64,000 bases of DNA from Flavobacteriaceae bacterium (GTDB lineage Bacteria; Bacteroidota; Bacteroidia; Flavobacteriales; Flavobacteriaceae). This document shows positions 45,580 through 53,614 of this stretch, piece after piece. The notes under the pieces are model-generated. The model made no database searches. It worked only from the letters and a program-made list of their open reading frames with translations, and was not told the DNA's origin. The stretch covers positions 62,001 through 126,000 of the forward strand of contig CANFHX010000005.1 of NCBI GenBank assembly GCA_947446865.1, written 5' to 3'. Numbering within the stretch: the stretch's first letter is position 1; every line of letters begins with the position of its first letter. Position numbers and translations under genes: made by a program.

Positions 45580-48306
45580 ATGGCGAACGCTATAGAGGAT
45601 TTATCAAGATTATCATTTGATAAAAAAGAATGGATTACTGAACTTAAAAACAAGGTTTGTCAAAATGGCAAACTTGAAGTTGAAGATATTCAAACGGCTT
45701 TTGATAAAATACTTTCAGAAACTGAATTAGAAGATATTGAAATATTGAGTTCTGATTCTAATACCGCTGTAGTTGAAAAGACGATTTTAAGTATTTATGA
45801 AAATCAAAATATAGGCGGATTATATGACAATAAAAAAATTGATTTTAGTCCGTTATTTACTCTGATTTACGGGAAAAATGGTAGTGGAAAATCAACATAT
45901 TATAAAGCTTTAAAAGATGCTTTTTATAGTAATCAGAACATAAAAGGAAATATATATAATGGTAGTACTGCTGAATCAAAAGCAAAATTTGATTTTACTA
46001 AAAAAAGTGAGCATTTAAAACTTCAAAAAAAAGGTACAAATATCAATTCAGGTGATATTGAGACTGTAGATTGGATAGCTGGTACACAACACAATTCAAA
46101 GATTAAATTCTGTGATAGTGAAATCTTAAAAAGTTCTTTATCTAAAAAAGAAGCCGGATGGAGTGTTGATAGATATAAGTTAGGATATTTTGATATTCTA
46201 AGAGACGGAGTAATGAAAGTAGAAGAAAAAACAACAGAAAAAATTAATAGTCTCTCAACTTCATATACTTCCAATTTAACCACTATCACAAATGGCTTGG
46301 TTTCCAATGAGCCAAATTCGATAAAAACATATTTTACAATAAATCAAAGTAACTTTGAATTACTGACTACAAAACTGGGGGAACTTATTTCTCTTGAATT
46401 AGAAGCAAATCATGTAGAAAAAAAAGAAACTGCACAAAGAAAGTCAACAACATCAATTATTGATTTTACAACAAAAATTGAACTACTAAAATCAAAAATC
46501 ACTAGTTTAGATAAAATCGTTTCATTTTGTGAAACGAAAAGCAAATTACTATATGAAATAGAAAGTATAAAAGTAAAAATTGCTCGTTTAAAGCTATTGA
46601 AAGAGAGTTTGGATTTTTCAAAATTTGAACAATATCAATTAGTATTTAATCCCAATGAAAATAACGACAAGTTTATTGAATTGATAAAAAAGATTACTGA
46701 AACAGCACTAGCTTTTAATTATATAAATTATCCAAATGATGTAGATAAATGTTTTTATTGTAATCAAGTCTTACCCGAAGAAAATCTAAAACTCATTCAA
46801 GAAATTCATTCTATTGTTGGAAATGAAGTTAATACTGAAATCGAAACATTATCAAACGAAATTGAGTTATTCAAAACTAAAATAGATAGAATTACTTTTG
46901 AATTCTTTGACTTTGATTACAAAAGTATTGGTGAAGTTTATTCTATTTTACTGAAGACAGTTGTCAATATTAAGGATGTTCACGAAAATGTTTTGAAAAA
47001 TTCTGATTTATCTACTTTAAAAAATGAACTAGATGATTTAAATATCACAACTGACTTTACTGTAAATATTGAACTTACCGAACTGTTATCAATTATTGCA
47101 TCATCTGATAGAAACAACATAAAAACAGAACTGTCAGTAGCCAACAAAGAATTAGAAGATATTGAGCAAACAAAAGCAAAAGCATTAAAAGAATTAAATG
47201 AACTCTTAGACACAGAGTTTTGTTTTAACCAAAAAGAATTACTCAAAAAGATTTTAGCCGATTTAGTAAATCATTCAAAGTATAAAGCACAAAGCGGTTT
47301 CTTTTCAACTTATAAGACCAAAATATCACGAGAAAAAGGAAATGTTGAAAGACGATTAATACAAGCTGATTACTTAGTTACTTTTAATCAAAACTTAGAT
47401 TTCTTTGAACTTCCAAAACGAGACAAAATCGACAGGACATTCTCAAATCCTGATGGTAAAAGTAAAATAGATGTTAGTATTAAAAGTGGTGGAGATAGTT
47501 TTGCAATTAACTCAATTTTAAGTGAGGGAGAAGCAAAAGTTTACTCATTGTGTGATTGGCTGACTGAATTAAAATACGATGATAATAACATTCTCGTATT
47601 TGACGATCCAATTACCAGTCTCGACCAAGTTAACATATATAAAGTTGTAGAAAAAATAATTGAATTAAGTAAAACATATCAAGTTATAGTTTTCACACAC
47701 AATTTTGAATTCTATCATAGATTGGTTCAACAATCTTTAGGAGGCTCTCCAATTGATAAAGGAAAATGTGAAATATGTGATAATGAAATTATTGCAAATC
47801 AATGTATTGGATTTAATACTACAACAAGTAGTACACACAAATGTTCGAGCTATTATACAATAAATAGTATTATTCAACCCGGACAAATAGTTGAAGAAGT
47901 TTTGTTTCTTACTCTCAATTGGGAAAAAAGGTTTGAGATTATTAGAAACAATCTTTTAGCAGGTGACATATCTGAAGTTGATAAACATTTAAGAACATCC
48001 ATAAATAATTTTTTTGAAAGATTTGTTTTGAATGATATTAAAAGGCAAGTGTATAAAAATAATGATTTAATAAAGGAATGGAGAGACATGAGGGATATTG
48101 ATGAAGCTGACTATAATACATTAATGGATGTCCACAATAAAATATCAGGAGAAGGAACTGTACACGAGTCATCGCCAGAGGTAAGAACTACTTTAGATGC
48201 TCAAGGATATATTAGAGAATTTAATAAAGTGGTAAGAGCTATTAATAATATAAGAAGTTATGGCAATCCTACGCCACCAAGAGCAATAGAAGAAATTCCT
48301 ATTTGA
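45580..48306 (+). CDS. AAA ATPase with coiled coil and zinc hook (RloC/PrrC-like family)
   Basis: This 908-aa SMC-like protein has Walker A G-K-N-G-S-G-K-S-T at residues 98-106 and long coiled coils from about 280 to 620. These are split by a zinc-hook-type CFYC at 391-394. The ABC-like signature (ILSEGEAKVYSLCDWL) is near 645-660 and Walker B ILVFDD at 671-676. FTHNFEFYHRL follows, as in the AAA_13 group that includes the anticodon nucleases PrrC and RloC. A second Cys cluster (C730-x2-C733) and ~170 more residues form a C-terminal domain. RloC proteins block translation after phage damage of restriction. The ribonuclease residues are not certain here. It starts 35 bp after the type IIG gene. 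Confidence 0.85.
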   Translation: MANAIEDLSRLSFDKKEWITELKNKVCQNGKLEVEDIQTAFDKILSETELEDIEILSSDSNTAVVEKTILSIYENQNIGGLYDNKKIDFSPLFTLIYGKNGSGKSTYYKALKDAFYSNQNIKGNIYNGSTAESKAKFDFTKKSEHLKLQKKGTNINSGDIETVDWIAGTQHNSKIKFCDSEILKSSLSKKEAGWSVDRYKLGYFDILRDGVMKVEEKTTEKINSLSTSYTSNLTTITNGLVSNEPNSIKTYFTINQSNFELLTTKLGELISLELEANHVEKKETAQRKSTTSIIDFTTKIELLKSKITSLDKIVSFCETKSKLLYEIESIKVKIARLKLLKESLDFSKFEQYQLVFNPNENNDKFIELIKKITETALAFNYINYPNDVDKCFYCNQVLPEENLKLIQEIHSIVGNEVNTEIETLSNEIELFKTKIDRITFEFFDFDYKSIGEVYSILLKTVVNIKDVHENVLKNSDLSTLKNELDDLNITTDFTVNIELTELLSIIASSDRNNIKTELSVANKELEDIEQTKAKALKELNELLDTEFCFNQKELLKKILADLVNHSKYKAQSGFFSTYKTKISREKGNVERRLIQADYLVTFNQNLDFFELPKRDKIDRTFSNPDGKSKIDVSIKSGGDSFAINSILSEGEAKVYSLCDWLTELKYDDNNILVFDDPITSLDQVNIYKVVEKIIELSKTYQVIVFTHNFEFYHRLVQQSLGGSPIDKGKCEICDNEIIANQCIGFNTTTSSTHKCSSYYTINSIIQPGQIVEEVLFLTLNWEKRFEIIRNNLLAGDISEVDKHLRTSINNFFERFVLNDIKRQVYKNNDLIKEWRDMRDIDEADYNTLMDVHNKISGEGTVHESSPEVRTTLDAQGYIREFNKVVRAINNIRSYGNPTPPRAIEEIPI

Positions 48307-48312
48307 TAAATT

Positions 48313-49029
48313 ATGAAAAGTAAAAAAGGAAATTGCCATTTATGTGGAGAATTCAAAGAGCTTACATTTGAGCATATTCCACCGAAAGCAGCTTTCAATG
48401 ATACTCCAATATTAATTCAAAAACACGAACACTTGTTTGATGAAAAAAGTTATGTTTATGGAAAATCAATAAGAAGTAATAATGGTTCTGGTTCCTATTG
48501 TTTTTGTAAAAGTTGTAACAATAATACTGGTACTTGGTATGCTAGAGATTTTTCGGAATTTGTTGGTCAAGCGCACATTCACTTTAATAATGTTGAAAAA
48601 GTAAATAGAACTAATCTTATTGAATTTAATTTTAAACCTTTGAATGTTTTGAAGCAAATCCTAACTATGTTTTTAGCTATTGACCATTCAAATTTTCTCA
48701 AAAATGATAAAGAATTAGTAAATTTCATTTTAGAAAAAGATAACAATTCATTACCTGATAAGTATCAAGTTTATTTATATAATACGATTTCAAACCATAA
48801 AAGACTATATGGAATTCAATGTAATAATTTTAATGGGAGAATGAATACTCATTCTGAAATTACATTTAATCCTTTTGGTTATTTTCTAACAGTTGATTCT
48901 CCTCCACCTGTTGAGATAATGACAAATGTAACAGATTTTAAAAAGTTCGAATTTAATGAGCAGAAGAAATATATAATTCCGTTATTTTATTTAAAAACGG
49001 ATAATATGTATTTAGGACAGTATGAATAA
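48313..49029 (+). CDS. HNH-like zinc-finger protein (238 aa), third gene of the defence operon
   Basis: The N terminus has a zinc-binding HNH-type arrangement: C8-x2-C11, FEH21IPPKAAF, then C65-x2-C68 followed by N69-N-N-T-G. This layout (CxxC, H-x-P, CxxC-N) is shared by HNH nuclease-like proteins, but the distal catalytic His is not clear, so nuclease activity is unproven. Residues ~100-238 are beta-rich and unrecognised (SEITFNPFGYFLTVDSPPP). It begins 6 bp after the ATPase stop codon, so the three genes form one unit. ATPase plus HNH pairing recalls the Septu system (PtuA-PtuB), though both proteins differ in size and layout. Confidence 0.75.
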   Translation: MKSKKGNCHLCGEFKELTFEHIPPKAAFNDTPILIQKHEHLFDEKSYVYGKSIRSNNGSGSYCFCKSCNNNTGTWYARDFSEFVGQAHIHFNNVEKVNRTNLIEFNFKPLNVLKQILTMFLAIDHSNFLKNDKELVNFILEKDNNSLPDKYQVYLYNTISNHKRLYGIQCNNFNGRMNTHSEITFNPFGYFLTVDSPPPVEIMTNVTDFKKFEFNEQKKYIIPLFYLKTDNMYLGQYE

Positions 49030-49109
49030 AAAATGATTTATTTAGTTTTAATTGCCGTCCCAGTGACAATACAAACCTAAAGCACCTTATTTAAAAGGAA
49101 TTGAAAGAT

Positions 49110-49167
49110 ATTGCAATGGTATTGCAATGATTTAGGATGATAATTGCAATGCCATTGTAATTATCAT
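49110..49167. repeat. Triple 9-bp direct repeats and hairpin between convergent units
   Basis: ATTGCAATG occurs at 49110-49118, 49121-49129 and 49143-49151. The last copy is in a 14-bp stem (49137-49150 with 49154-49167, one wobble). It lies between the HNH gene end and the primase-like gene end. It may be a terminator or an origin-like site of the element. Confidence 0.6.
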
Positions 49168-49189
49168 TAGAAATAAGAATCACTTATTT

Positions 49190-50131
49190 TTATCGGAGAG
49201 TATTTATTTTTCTAAAAATATCTTCCAAATCATTGTTGTAAATCCCTTCAAGTTTTAATTGCTCGTCCGTTTTACTTTCGGTCATATCCCATATTTTGGC
49301 ATTTATTCCCAATGAAATAAGAAATGGGATTTTGTTCAAAATTATGCTGACGGCATTTTCGCTCATATCGGGAATGATTAGCACATTATGACCAATTAAA
49401 GGGCTTACTTTATTTTCTGTTAATCCGTTAATTCCGCCATAAGCCAACCAAACATATTGTGGAAATAAGATATAGCCTATTATGGCTGTTTTTTCGCTTT
49501 CAGTTAATACGATTGTTCTCTTTGTTTTGATTTTATCGTAAATCAAATGTTCTCCAAATAAGCAGTTAAAATACCCATCTTCATTTTTATAAGGAACTTT
49601 AAACTTATTAGTTCGTTTACCATTTGTATCATAGTAAGCTATTTTAGCTTTTTGAACATTTAGATTAGTGTTTATGCTCCAAAATATAATCCCACCATCA
49701 TTACTTGTGCCAAGGCAATAAGTTTCTTTTGCATCTTCTGTTTTTAATTCTCCGTACATTTTGCGTAAATATTGAAGCAGATTGTTTTCGGGATTTATTT
49801 TGAAATACTTCCAAATTATTGATTCATCTATGAATTTTTGAGTGGTTATTTTGGGCGGATTTATAATGCTATTTTTAGTCGGAATAAAGTCTGTTTGAAA
49901 TTTGCTGTCTAATTCATCCCAAACATATTCGTTTCCGTTTTCATCAACATAGATAGTTGGAGGTAATGAAGTTTTTCCGCAAGAATGACAAAAGCCATAC
50001 TCTTGACCTAGATTTTTATAGTTGATAAATTTTCCGTCTGTATTATTTCTACCGCAACAAGGAGTGATTAATTTATAATCTCTTTTGGAATTGAATGTAA
50101 GTTCTAATTTGGTTTTTTGGAGCATAATCAT
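49190..50131 (-). CDS. Toprim/primase-like protein of mobile element (DUF6371-type)
   Basis: I prefer the ATG at 50129-50131; the open frame continues upstream only to a TTG at 50155. The N-terminal ~60 residues form a primase-type zinc ribbon (TPCCGRNNTDGKF, then GFCHSCGKTSLPP). The middle (about 170-270) contains a toprim-like region: RTIVLTESEKTAIIGYI (the E of toprim), WLAYGGINGLTENKV and NVLIIPDMSENA (D pair position). Such proteins serve in replication of small Bacteroidota elements, with a helicase-like DUF3987 partner as found here. It is the last gene of the four-gene minus-strand run. Confidence 0.8.
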   Translation of the reverse strand: MIMLQKTKLELTFNSKRDYKLITPCCGRNNTDGKFINYKNLGQEYGFCHSCGKTSLPPTIYVDENGNEYVWDELDSKFQTDFIPTKNSIINPPKITTQKFIDESIIWKYFKINPENNLLQYLRKMYGELKTEDAKETYCLGTSNDGGIIFWSINTNLNVQKAKIAYYDTNGKRTNKFKVPYKNEDGYFNCLFGEHLIYDKIKTKRTIVLTESEKTAIIGYILFPQYVWLAYGGINGLTENKVSPLIGHNVLIIPDMSENAVSIILNKIPFLISLGINAKIWDMTESKTDEQLKLEGIYNNDLEDIFRKINTLR

Positions 50132-50226
50132 ATTATTTTGGTTTGCAACCTGCAACTTGCAATATTCTAATTAATCATTGTTAAGTATTGAATTTATTAA
50201 CTATTCAGGGGTTTTATGTTTTAATT

Positions 50227-51519
50227 TCAAGTTGCAAGTTGCATTAATACGTTATTCCATTTTCTTGATATTGATGATTTATTCATTCCAGTAATGGCAA
50301 CAACATCTTTTTGACTGGCATTGTTTTTTATTGCTAATCTGATAATATCTTCGGTTGTTGGTAATTTTTCTTTTTGACTGATATTTTCATCTAAAACAAT
50401 TTTGAAGTTTATGAAATAGAACTCAAGAATTAGAATTGCAATTTCAACCGTTTCAACATTGATTTTACTTTGATATGTTTGCCTTTTTGAATTTAAAATT
50501 AAGTGTGTTAAAAGGCTTATTTTGTGAATGTTTATCATCATTTTTGAGATATATTCTTTGCTTAAATCATTCGCTTTATTTTGACGATTTATTAATTCTT
50601 GGGAATAATCAAACAGCCTATTATTAGCATTTGAATCAAGCTCTATTTGTAAATCATCCATTTCAAAAGTGTTTTCTATTTCGGTACGATAATTTAGAAG
50701 ATTGATTAGGGATTTAGAGTAATTTTCAGATACTTCAATAGAAATATCATTTATCGATAATTGATTATTCATTGTCAATTTATTAGTAAAAAGGATTCGG
50801 TCTATTAATCCGCTTTCTAAATTTCCGTCTGCAAATAGTTTCGGAACAAATTGACTTTGGATTGAACCTAATAACGTTGGATATGATTTTTCAATCCTAA
50901 AACTTTCTGTTGTTTTACGTGATATATCAATGTGCTTATTAGTATTTCCTTGCAAAAAGAAAGTTCTCCAAGCTGTGCCCTCCGTACTGCTTTTACTTGC
51001 CATTTTTTCGATAATGAAATAGAGTTCATCGATAAAAATTCCAATCGAATATTTGTTTTTATAATGTGTATAAATTGCCGATTCAATTGTAGCATCTTGT
51101 AGAAATAATTGTTTTCTGTCGCTTTTTTCAGTTTCTTCTAATTCGATATTGTTTTTTTTGAATTCTTTATATTTTTCGTTGTCATATTTTACCAAAGGAA
51201 ATGTTGCTAAATCCATTGCTGGGGATTTAATGTCTCCACGACTTCCAATTATAGAAAAATATAGATTGGCATAATTTATATATCCCATCGCTTTTATTGA
51301 AAAGGCAAGACCACCAGCATTGCTGAAAGCAAACAATATTGAACTTAGTAAATACTCCTTTGGAATCCTTTTTAAAGTAAACGCATCGTTAATTAATGTT
51401 TTGATTTCAATTGGCATTTTGGAAATTATTTGTTCCAATTGATTAACTGCAATTTCTTTGTTCGTTTTAAAAGCGTTACCAATTATAGTATCTATTTCTT
51501 TAATACTGTTTATTTCCAT
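50227..51519 (-). CDS. DUF3987-type element protein (helicase/primase partner)
   Basis: The 430-aa protein matches the DUF3987 pattern: IPKEYLLSSILFAFSNAGGLAF, LYFSIIGSRGDIKSPAMDLA (P-loop position), FIDELYFIIEKM (Walker B-like) and LFADGNLESGLIDRILFTN. The P-loop reads G-S-R-G-D-I-K-S, lacking the last glycine of the usual GxGKS, so ATP binding may be altered. It ends with an HTH-like tail (NNASQKDVVAITGMNKSSISRKWN) that probably binds DNA. It overlaps the zinc-finger gene by 10 bp. A role in element replication is inferred from the toprim/primase neighbour. Confidence 0.8.
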   Translation of the reverse strand: MEINSIKEIDTIIGNAFKTNKEIAVNQLEQIISKMPIEIKTLINDAFTLKRIPKEYLLSSILFAFSNAGGLAFSIKAMGYINYANLYFSIIGSRGDIKSPAMDLATFPLVKYDNEKYKEFKKNNIELEETEKSDRKQLFLQDATIESAIYTHYKNKYSIGIFIDELYFIIEKMASKSSTEGTAWRTFFLQGNTNKHIDISRKTTESFRIEKSYPTLLGSIQSQFVPKLFADGNLESGLIDRILFTNKLTMNNQLSINDISIEVSENYSKSLINLLNYRTEIENTFEMDDLQIELDSNANNRLFDYSQELINRQNKANDLSKEYISKMMINIHKISLLTHLILNSKRQTYQSKINVETVEIAILILEFYFINFKIVLDENISQKEKLPTTEDIIRLAIKNNASQKDVVAITGMNKSSISRKWNNVLMQLAT

Positions 51520-51935
51520 CTAAGTTCAGGCTTTAGGTAAACAATGGTTTTGGTCTCCATATCGTAATATGGCTTTGTGCCATCGATCGATTCAGGAGCA
51601 TTTATAATGAGATGATACCTTTGTTTTAAATTATTTGCCAAGTTTTGTAAATCTTTCCTTGTCGCAGGCTTATTTTCTTCGCTTGTGAATAGGCTTGTTA
51701 ACGCATTCACAGCTAATGTACCAGCCGCTGCATTGCCAACACCAGCTAAACTCATTTTTTCAACTTTTAGAGGTTCTTTTTTTTCGACTTCCTTTTTTGC
51801 AATGTTTAATCCAGTAGTATTTTTTGTTACAAATGCTCTAGTTCTGCAACTATTACTACAATACTTTTGTTTCTTGCGTCTATTGGGTTTATAATCTTTA
51901 CCACAATACTGACATCGGTATAAATAATTGTCCAT
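51510..51935 (-). CDS. Zinc-finger mobile element protein (141 aa)
   Basis: The N terminus is a treble-clef-type zinc finger (CQYCGKDYKPNRRKKQKYC, then SNSCRTRAF: four Cys). A basic linker follows, then a hydrophobic Ala/Gly-rich segment (VGNAAAGTLAVNALTSLF, about residues 66-83) and a C-terminal region TRKDLQNLANNLKQRYHLI. It is a common accessory protein in Bacteroidota integrative elements with no defined function. DNA binding is inferred. It lies 21 bp downstream of the excisionase-like gene and overlaps the DUF3987 gene start. Confidence 0.72.
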   Translation of the reverse strand: MDNYLYRCQYCGKDYKPNRRKKQKYCSNSCRTRAFVTKNTTGLNIAKKEVEKKEPLKVEKMSLAGVGNAAAGTLAVNALTSLFTSEENKPATRKDLQNLANNLKQRYHLIINAPESIDGTKPYYDMETKTIVYLKPELRWK

Positions 51936-51956
51936 GTTCGTAAATGTTACGTTAGA

Positions 51957-52298
51957 TTAACGATTAAATAGCTGTTTTTTCATCAAATACTCATCTGCTT
52001 TAGTTTCAATATCAGATTTTGTATTGTGCTTTCCATTATTAATCCATTGCAAAATACTTTCCTTTGAAAAGTATAATTTCTTGCCCACTTTATGGAAGGG
52101 GATTTTTTTTCGATGAACTAAACCATATATGCTAGACTTAGCCAGATTGATAAGTTTAGCGGTTTCGTCAATACTCATATAGGCATCATCTTTAGAAGAT
52201 TCAGATGGTGCAATTGCCTTTTTAATGTTTTCTGTAATTTGCTCTGCTAGTACTTTTATTCCTTCTTCTGAGAGCATGTAAAATTGTTGTTTTTCCAT
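51957..52298 (-). CDS. Excisionase-like helix-turn-helix protein
   Basis: This 113-aa DNA-binding protein has a MerR/HTH_17-type winged helix: MSIDETAKLINLAKSSIYGLVHRKKIPFHKVGKKLYFSKESILQWI, about residues 41-86. It follows an N-terminal helical region (EGIKVLAEQITENIKKAI). Such proteins act as excisionases or regulators in integrative elements. It is the first gene of the zinc finger-DUF3987-primase run. The 191-bp gap upstream contains the terminator at 52405-52454 and probably its promoter. Confidence 0.82.
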   Translation of the reverse strand: MEKQQFYMLSEEGIKVLAEQITENIKKAIAPSESSKDDAYMSIDETAKLINLAKSSIYGLVHRKKIPFHKVGKKLYFSKESILQWINNGKHNTKSDIETKADEYLMKKQLFNR

Positions 52299-52404
52299 AC
52301 TTCAAAGGTTCATATTAATGGGTGTGGATATTTGTGTGGTTTAATGTGTGGTTTTGAAATTTTCAGAAAAATGTAAATAAATCAATTCGTTGCAACTTTA
52401 ATTT

Positions 52405-52454
52405 TATTAAAAATAAAACCCAATTAACGTTTTCTTTAAACATCAATTGGGTTT
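52405..52454 (-). terminator. Intrinsic terminator after the 374-aa element gene
   Basis: AAACCCAATT (52416-52425) pairs with AATTGGGTTT (52445-52454) around a 19-nt loop. On the minus strand a U-rich run follows (complement of 52405-52415). It ends the HTH-integrase-374 aa unit, 36 bp after its stop codon. Confidence 0.7.
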
Positions 52455-52489
52455 GTAAATAAAAATGTGTGGATTTTTTTATGTATTAT

Positions 52490-53614
52490 TTATTCATTTT
52501 TTGCTAACTTTTTTAGATTAGTTAGTTTCGTATGTTCTTTATAGAGTATTGATTTGATATATTTTGTTGTATCCGAAAGATTTAAATCTTTTATTTTTTT
52601 TACTAAGGTTTCAATGAACATTATTCTTTCATCTTTTTCTATATATTCAATTCCCTTTGTGAGAACTTTATACTGAACGGTGTCTCTATATTTCATCTTG
52701 TCAAATGAATTCAAATCTTTAATCTCTATAATGCTCATTAAGCGGCATAGTTCTGTAGCCGGTAAATTGAATGGTTTTTCGTTGTTTTTTTTCTGAATAG
52801 CATTATTTGCTATGTTATCACCTAATGCTTTACACATAATGTGAAACAAAAATGACTTTTCAACATTACTTAATTTATCAATAGAAGTTTTTATTCTACT
52901 TTCTTCGGTGGTAGTAAATCCTTCTTGTTGGATTGATGAATTAAAGTTATTTATTAATCTTTCGCTAGTTGAAATATCGGTTCTATCTACTGAACTACTA
53001 ATTTCGTAATAGCCCCCGCCATATTCATTTTCTTTATATGTTGCAATTGGAATTTGCTTGTTTGGATAATATTCAGAAAAGATGTTTCTATATAATGTTG
53101 AATTGACTACATGACCTTCAAACTTATTAAAAGTAAAATATTTATAATCATTAGCTTCAAAAAGTAATTTAAAAAGCTCACTGTTTTCACCGAATCTATT
53201 ATAACATTTTTGATAAACATCATATTTTAACAAATGGGTAACGAAGTCTTCATATGTGATATTATCAAAATCTTCGCCGTATGTGTAATTTGAAACTTTC
53301 TTGATTTTTAACCTTTTTAAGAATTCATCAGATGCTTCATTTTTTAAGACAGCTTTTACTACATCAATTTTATTATTATCATAGTTGTCAAACGAAAGCC
53401 TATATATTCTATAAACTTCTTCAAAATGATCTTTATAATGATAAATAAAACTAGTTTCTATAAATTCATCCCAAATTTTGCGACGTATATTATCAATAGC
53501 TTTAGTAACGGATATTCCATTTTCAGAATCCGACTTTAAAGAATTAATAGAAAAGGCAGTTAATTTTTTTAATTCTGCATCCGCTATTTTAACGTGATTG
53601 TTAAGAAATTCCAT
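52490..53614 (-). CDS. Unknown mobile element protein (374 aa)
   Basis: I do not recognise this protein. It is soluble, charged and mostly helical, with many Lys, Asn, Asp and Tyr residues and a Gly/Tyr-rich turn (YGGGYYEISS, about residue 198). It has no signal peptide, membrane helix or known catalytic motif. Its start overlaps the end of the integrase gene by 14 bp, so translation is coupled. That position, last in the HTH-integrase-unknown run, suggests a role tied to integration or element maintenance. Codon use is A/T-rich like the rest of the element. Confidence 0.7.
   Translation of the reverse strand: MEFLNNHVKIADAELKKLTAFSINSLKSDSENGISVTKAIDNIRRKIWDEFIETSFIYHYKDHFEEVYRIYRLSFDNYDNNKIDVVKAVLKNEASDEFLKRLKIKKVSNYTYGEDFDNITYEDFVTHLLKYDVYQKCYNRFGENSELFKLLFEANDYKYFTFNKFEGHVVNSTLYRNIFSEYYPNKQIPIATYKENEYGGGYYEISSSVDRTDISTSERLINNFNSSIQQEGFTTTEESRIKTSIDKLSNVEKSFLFHIMCKALGDNIANNAIQKKNNEKPFNLPATELCRLMSIIEIKDLNSFDKMKYRDTVQYKVLTKGIEYIEKDERIMFIETLVKKIKDLNLSDTTKYIKSILYKEHTKLTNLKKLAKNE

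Noticed and set aside
42449..49029. BREX, DISARM or classical type I restriction locus
   Set aside because: There is no separate specificity or helicase subunit and no PglZ, BrxC or DrmA-like protein; the methylase, nuclease and specificity parts are in one chain.
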